Shown: piece after piece, positions 6,196 to 9,451 of the stretch
Layout of the letters: each line of letters opens with the position of its first letter
Numbering within the stretch: the stretch's first letter is position 1
DNA from: Pseudomonadota bacterium
Lineage (GTDB): Bacteria > Pseudomonadota > Alphaproteobacteria > Rhizobiales > Beijerinckiaceae
Length of the DNA: 9,451 bases
Reading direction: 5' to 3'
NCBI GenBank assembly: GCA_021780015.1
Contig: JAJXZN010000260.1
Coordinates: 1 to 9,451, forward strand
Position numbers and translations under genes: made by a program
The notes under the pieces: model-generated
The model's database searches: none
What the model was told of the DNA's origin: nothing
What the model saw: the letters and a program-made list of their open reading frames with translations, nothing else

Positions 6196-6241
6196 GCATC
6201 GGACCGAAAAGTGCGCAGCGGTTTTCGGACAAATCCGATGC
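6196..6241. repeat. REP-like extragenic palindrome between the ICMT-like gene and ispE
   Basis: GCATCGGA (6196-6203) pairs with TCCGATGC (6234-6241), and directly inside it CCGAAAA (6204-6210) pairs with TTTTCGG (6222-6228). This gives a 15-bp interrupted stem with an 11-base loop and a 5-base one-sided bulge (6229-6233). The CCGAAAAGTG...GGTTTTCGG core matches, from memory, a short palindromic repeat present in many copies between genes in Hyphomicrobiales. It starts 2 bp after the ICMT-like stop and ends 21 bp before the convergent ispE stop, so its RNA could end transcripts from both sides. Confidence 0.75.
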
Positions 6242-6261
6242 GATCAAAAAGACATAAAGCG

Positions 6262-7131
6262 TCAGTTCAAGAGCGCCGCCTTCACCCACCAGTCGGGATG
6301 CGCCTCGGCGATGGCCTTGCGCGCCCGGCCGACCGCGCGGCAATTGTCAAACAGCGCGAAACAGGTCGCGCCGGAGCCCGACATGCGCGCGAGGCGGCAC
6401 CCTGGAGCGGCGGTGAGGATCGCCAGAACCTTGGCGATGATCGGCGCCAGAACCGAGGCGGCATCTTCCATATCGTTGCGGCCTTTGCGCAGCGCCGCGA
6501 TCAGCGCGTCGTAAGGCATCCCGGACGCGATCTCGGGATGCCGACCGAAATGCGTCTCGCTGCCGGGTGCGATCCGCATGAATTCGAAAACCGGCTTGGT
6601 TTCCAGCGGCCGGCGCGGATTGACGATCAGCGCCGGCAGCGGCGGCAGATCGAGCAAGGGCCCAAGCTTTTCGCCGATGCCACTCATCATCCGGGCTTTC
6701 GCCGCAAGGCAGACGGGGACGTCGGCACCGGTGGCGCGCGCCGCCTCGAAAAGGCGCGGATCGTCGAGCGCGAGGTCGTTGAGGCGCGCCAGAAGCCGCA
6801 GCGCCGCCGCCGCATCCGACGAGCCGCCGCCGATCCCCGCCGCAACCGGCAAAGTCTTCACCAGCGTGAACGTACCGAGGCGCAGACCGGCAATCCGTTC
6901 GGCCAATTGGCGCGCGGCTTTGATGACGAGGTTTTTTTCCGGATCGCCGGCAGCCTGCGCCGTCGGCCCCGTGACGCGAAGTTGCAAGGCGCCCGGCGCC
7001 AAAGCGAGCTGGTCGCCCGTGCGCGAGAAGGCGACGAGGCTTTCGAGCTCGTGATAGCCGTCGGCACGACGGCCGACCACATGCAGCGTCAGATTGATTT
7101 TTGCCGGCGCGCGGTCGGTAAGCTGGGACAA
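6262..7131 (-). CDS. ispE: 4-diphosphocytidyl-2-C-methyl-D-erythritol kinase
   Basis: GHMP-family kinase of the non-mevalonate (MEP) isoprenoid pathway. It phosphorylates CDP-methylerythritol at the 2-hydroxyl using ATP, in the cytoplasm. Motifs are APAKINLTLHVVGRRADGYHEL near the N-terminus (Lys11), the GHMP ATP loop PVAAGIGGGSSDAAAAL at 96-112, GADVP with catalytic Asp137, and the C-terminal RMSGSGATCFALF at 249-261. At 289 residues it is a normal length. The start must be TTG 7131: an in-frame TGA lies five codons upstream at 7144-7146, and the protein already begins at the expected family position. There is no clear Shine-Dalgarno sequence. It supplies precursors ultimately used by the polyprenyl synthase nearby. 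It lies downstream of the TPR gene on the same strand, 116 bp away. Confidence 0.96.
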   Translation of the reverse strand: MSQLTDRAPAKINLTLHVVGRRADGYHELESLVAFSRTGDQLALAPGALQLRVTGPTAQAAGDPEKNLVIKAARQLAERIAGLRLGTFTLVKTLPVAAGIGGGSSDAAAALRLLARLNDLALDDPRLFEAARATGADVPVCLAAKARMMSGIGEKLGPLLDLPPLPALIVNPRRPLETKPVFEFMRIAPGSETHFGRHPEIASGMPYDALIAALRKGRNDMEDAASVLAPIIAKVLAILTAAPGCRLARMSGSGATCFALFDNCRAVGRARKAIAEAHPDWWVKAALLN

Positions 7132-7186
7132 GGGCGGATCGGGTCAAGAATTGATCGGAGCGGGCACAATTGCCACTGCAAACGAA

Positions 7187-7215
7187 GCGAGGCAACCCGC
7201 TAAGGATTGCCTCGC
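7187..7215. repeat. Palindromic repeat copy between the TPR gene and ispE
   Basis: GCGAGGCAA (7187-7195) and TTGCCTCGC (7207-7215) form a perfect 9-bp stem with an 11-base loop. The wider context (CAAACGAAGCGAGGC... and ...CTCGCAAGGAC at 7178-7235) resembles a diverged copy of a common alphaproteobacterial dispersed repeat with GAAGCAATCC/GGATTGCTTC arms next to GCAATGAC ends, as recalled. It lacks a T run, so it is a weak terminator at best, although it sits where the TPR transcript could end. Confidence 0.6.
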
Positions 7216-7240
7216 GCAAACGGCTCGCAAGGACAGTTTC

Positions 7241-7257
7241 CGGCGGCCTAGCCGCCG
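7241..7257 (-). other. Short hairpin with the TPR gene's stop codon in its loop
   Basis: CGGCGGC (7241-7247) and GCCGCCG (7251-7257) are a perfect 7-bp inverted repeat. The 3-base loop is the complement of the TAG stop of the TPR gene. No T run follows on the minus strand, so this is not a classical terminator. It may be coincidental in GC-rich DNA. Confidence 0.35.
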
Positions 7258-9044
7258 TTCTGCTTGTGCCCGGCGTCGGCGGCCGTGGGCTTTTCGCCGA
7301 TCATCGGCTTGGCTTCGCCGGCTTTGGTCGGAACCGCATCGAGGCCGTATTTGATCTTCTGCAGGATGCGCGGCAGATCGGCCGGGTCGGCACCCATGTC
7401 GCGCGCATGGTTCCATTGGAAATGCGCTTCGAGCTTGCGGCCGACGTGCCAATAGGCATCGCCGAGATGATCGTTGATGACCGGATCAGCCGGTTTCAGA
7501 TCGATCGCCTTTTCGAGATCCGTCACGGCTTCTTGATAATGGCCGAGCTTATATTCGGCCCAGCCGAGGCTGTCGACGATATAGCCGTCCGTCGGCCGCA
7601 GTTCGACCGCGCGGCGCAGCATCGGAAACGCCTCGCCGAGATTGACGCCCTTATCGACCCAGCTATAGCCGAGATAATTCAGCACCAGCGGCTGGTCGGG
7701 GAAGAGCTGCAGCGCATGCTTGAAATCGGCTTCCGCCTTCGGCCATTGCTTGCTGCGCTCGTAGGCGATGCCGCGGAAATAATAGAGCGGCCAATTGTCG
7801 GATTCGGGTTTTTTGGATGCCGCAAGCGCCCGCGTATAGCTGACGACGGCATCGTCGTAATGATCGTGCGCGCGCTGCAAATTGCCGAGCGCCGACAGAG
7901 CCTGCTCGTCATAGGGATGATCGTCGACGACATCGCGCAAATGGCTGAGCGCCTGATCGCTGCGGCCGAGATTTTCGAGAACCTGGCTGATCTCGATATC
8001 GGCCGTCTCGCGCAGCGGATCGGCTTCGGGCACATCCTGATAGATGTCGAGGGCCTGCTCGTTCTGGTTGATGCGCTCGTAGAGATCGCCGAGCGTCAGC
8101 AGCGCCAAAGCATTGTCCGGGTCGAGGTAAAGCGACAGCCGCAGATAGATCAGCCCGGCGAGATCGTCGCCCTGACGGCCACCCGCCGCGCCGAGGCCGT
8201 AAAGCACCTCCGCACTGCCCTGATCGACGTCCTTAACCAGCGGCGCCAAGGTCTTGCCAGCCTTGAGAGCCGCCAGCGCCGCGCGAACTTCGGGATGATC
8301 CGGCACGATTTGCGAAAAGGCCGTATAGACCTCGGTCGCCTGATCGTTCTTGCCGGTCTCGCTGAGGAACCGGGCATAGGCATCGACCAGCCGCAAGGTC
8401 GATTTATCGGCATTATAGGCGGCTTGGAAGGATTGCGCCGCCTGATCCTTGCGGCCTGCCACATCGGCGATCAGAGCCTGATGATAGGCGCGGAAGATCG
8501 CGAAATTTTCGTCATCGAGGTGACCGACGAGATCGAGCGCCCGGCGCGTCTGCCCGCTGCCCTGATAGGCCCAGGCCGTCAGCAACGTGGCCGTCAAGTC
8601 GCCGCCTTCACTGCCGCCGCCGCGGCCGAACTGCCAGCGCGCGGTCGAATATTGATGCGCCTTCAGCGCCCGGACACCGAGCGCGAGATGCGCCAAGCCA
8701 TTGTCCGGCTCAAGCAGCAGCAGACGGTCCGCGAGCGTGAACGCTTCCGGCATGGCGCCGTTGGTGAGGGCCGCGACGAAGGCGCGTTCGACCAGATCCT
8801 TGTTGCGCGGATCAAAGCGCAGGGCCTCGCGGAAAAAGGTCGCGGCGGCAACCGTGTCGCGGTCGGCCCCGGCGACGACCGCGGCGAGATAATTGCCCGC
8901 GGGACTGTCGCCGACTTCAAAGGGCGTCGCAACGGAGAGGTTCTCGCTGACCTTGGCCGCCGCCGGCGCAAAACCCGCCGATGCGACCCAAGCGGCCGAC
9001 GCAAAATAGAAGATCGCACGCGAAGCGAAACGGTGCAAAGGCAA
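7248..9044 (-). CDS. Exported tetratricopeptide repeat protein (598 aa)
   Basis: Large helical-repeat protein, probably exported: an N-terminal signal-like segment (hydrophobic to about residue 29, APAAA then K) precedes the repeats. TPR units run from about residue 50 to 570. The clearest are at the C-terminal end, with the LYYFRGIAYERSKQWPKAEADF, LNYLGYSWVDKG, DSLGWAEYKLGHYQEA and NDHLGDAYWHVGRKLEA segments. This LGYSW/DSLGW/LGDAYW pattern marks a TPR family common in alphaproteobacteria next to ispE; its biochemical role is not established, though TPR proteins normally scaffold protein complexes. The tail (Lys/Ala/Gly-rich) is probably disordered. The start is TTG 9044, chosen because GGAGGG lies 6 bases upstream; an upstream ATG (near 9070) is followed by an in-frame stop after seven codons. 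It is likely first in a transcript that may continue into ispE. Confidence 0.9.
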   Translation of the reverse strand: MPLHRFASRAIFYFASAAWVASAGFAPAAAKVSENLSVATPFEVGDSPAGNYLAAVVAGADRDTVAAATFFREALRFDPRNKDLVERAFVAALTNGAMPEAFTLADRLLLLEPDNGLAHLALGVRALKAHQYSTARWQFGRGGGSEGGDLTATLLTAWAYQGSGQTRRALDLVGHLDDENFAIFRAYHQALIADVAGRKDQAAQSFQAAYNADKSTLRLVDAYARFLSETGKNDQATEVYTAFSQIVPDHPEVRAALAALKAGKTLAPLVKDVDQGSAEVLYGLGAAGGRQGDDLAGLIYLRLSLYLDPDNALALLTLGDLYERINQNEQALDIYQDVPEADPLRETADIEISQVLENLGRSDQALSHLRDVVDDHPYDEQALSALGNLQRAHDHYDDAVVSYTRALAASKKPESDNWPLYYFRGIAYERSKQWPKAEADFKHALQLFPDQPLVLNYLGYSWVDKGVNLGEAFPMLRRAVELRPTDGYIVDSLGWAEYKLGHYQEAVTDLEKAIDLKPADPVINDHLGDAYWHVGRKLEAHFQWNHARDMGADPADLPRILQKIKYGLDAVPTKAGEAKPMIGEKPTAADAGHKQNGG

Positions 9045-9050
9045 GCTAAA

Positions 9051-9056
9051 CCCTCC
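9051..9056 (-). promoter_or_regulatory. Ribosome binding site supporting the TTG start of the TPR gene
   Basis: The minus strand reads GGAGGG, with 6 bases to TTG 9044. This is a strong site; a second TTG two codons later would be 12 bases away, too far. Confidence 0.6.
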
Positions 9057-9253
9057 GGAAAACTCTCATTTTGGGCGCGGAGGTCAGCGTTTCGAGAGCA
9101 AGTTTTGCAGGCCCGCTAAGACCGGACGCCGGAGCCTGCCACGGTGCCAGCTATGGGCCGAAACAGCAAGCCCGGAAATGCAAAGACCGAACCGTCGACC
9201 GAAGAGCACGCCCCCGATCCGAGCCGCCAATCATGGCGCTGAACATGGCCGTT

Positions 9254-9451
9254 TTACGTCTGCCCGGCGCGCATCTTGTAGAAGACGTGATGGCCGATCC
9301 GATCGGTCCGCTGCAGCCGCCGCGCCCAATAGGGATGCACATAGAGCGCATGATAATGAGTCGCGCTGCCGACATCGGCGACATAGGTTTGCCCGCTCGT
9401 CACCGCCGCGGCGACGCGCTCCGCCCGCCGCCAAGCCTCGGGTTCGGTAAT
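9254..9451 (-). CDS. C-terminal part of a SleB-type cell wall hydrolase (partial, 65 aa visible)
   Basis: The open frame enters from the right edge and ends at TAA (9254-9256), so the N-terminus is outside the window. The visible residues start ITEPEAWRRAERVAAAV and contain VGSATHYHALYVHPYW, then RIGHHVFYKM. The ATHYHA-x-YV-x-P-x-W block followed by IGxHxFY is the signature end of the Hydrolase_2/SleB cell wall hydrolase family, peptidoglycan-cleaving enzymes that act in the periplasm or cell wall. Family similarity is by eye but distinctive. It is transcribed toward the TPR gene with a 209-bp gap, so it may be a separate unit. Confidence 0.85.
   Translation of the reverse strand: MTEPEAWRRAERVAAAVTSGQTYVADVGSATHYHALYVHPYWARRLQRTDRIGHHVFYKMRAGQT

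Noticed and set aside
7241..7257. Hairpin at the TPR stop codon as a true terminator
   Set aside because: Strong stem but no T run on the minus strand, and such GC palindromes are common at this base composition. Listed only as a low-confidence structure.
9153..9242. Tiny plus-strand frame starting MGRNSKPGN in the gap before the hydrolase
   Set aside because: Only 29 codons, no ribosome binding site, no recognised family. The 9045-9253 gap otherwise shows nothing beyond the TPR gene's ribosome binding site.

Overview
This is about 9.5 kb of high-GC DNA that reads as a typical alphaproteobacterial chromosome, most likely order Hyphomicrobiales (the Rhizobiales/Beijerinckiaceae side). The clues are the divergent pair of a polyprenyl diphosphate synthase and a DUF2007/tRNA-methyltransferase operon, the association with glyQ, ispE and a large TPR protein, heavy GTG/TTG start use, and two extragenic palindromic repeats of a kind scattered through such genomes. 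The taxonomic call is inference from remembered gene order and protein style, not from a search.

Left part (1-2802): a probable Imm52-family immunity protein on the minus strand, a gap with a plausible minus-strand promoter, then a PfkB-family sugar kinase on the plus strand. The kinase converges on, and overlaps by 23 bp, the glycyl-tRNA synthetase alpha subunit gene glyQ (minus strand). The beta-subunit gene glyS does not follow glyQ here.

Middle (2803-4500): a 214-bp divergent gap, then a small exported protein of 98 residues. Its C-terminal half is built almost entirely from Trp-His pairs in two 16-residue units, each with a CWHC motif. It ends in a perfect 7-bp terminator-like hairpin. 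Facing it is a minus-strand operon of a DUF2007 protein and a TrmN6-like N6-adenine methyltransferase, with an 8-nt overlap.

Right part (4501-9451): a long-chain polyprenyl diphosphate synthase (quinone side chain) with an isoprenylcysteine-methyltransferase-like membrane protein 26 bp downstream, both plus strand; a REP-like palindrome; ispE (MEP pathway) on the minus strand; a second palindromic repeat; a 598-residue exported TPR protein; and the C-terminal end of a SleB-type cell wall hydrolase running off the window. IspE makes isoprenoid precursors and the polyprenyl synthase consumes them, so this stretch has an isoprenoid/quinone theme.

Most of the window is ordinary housekeeping. The best candidate for something undescribed is the Trp/His/Cys/Tyr repeat protein at 3017-3313, whose composition suggests exported metal or cofactor binding. 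No CRISPR array, tRNA, rRNA, insertion sequence or phage gene was seen.
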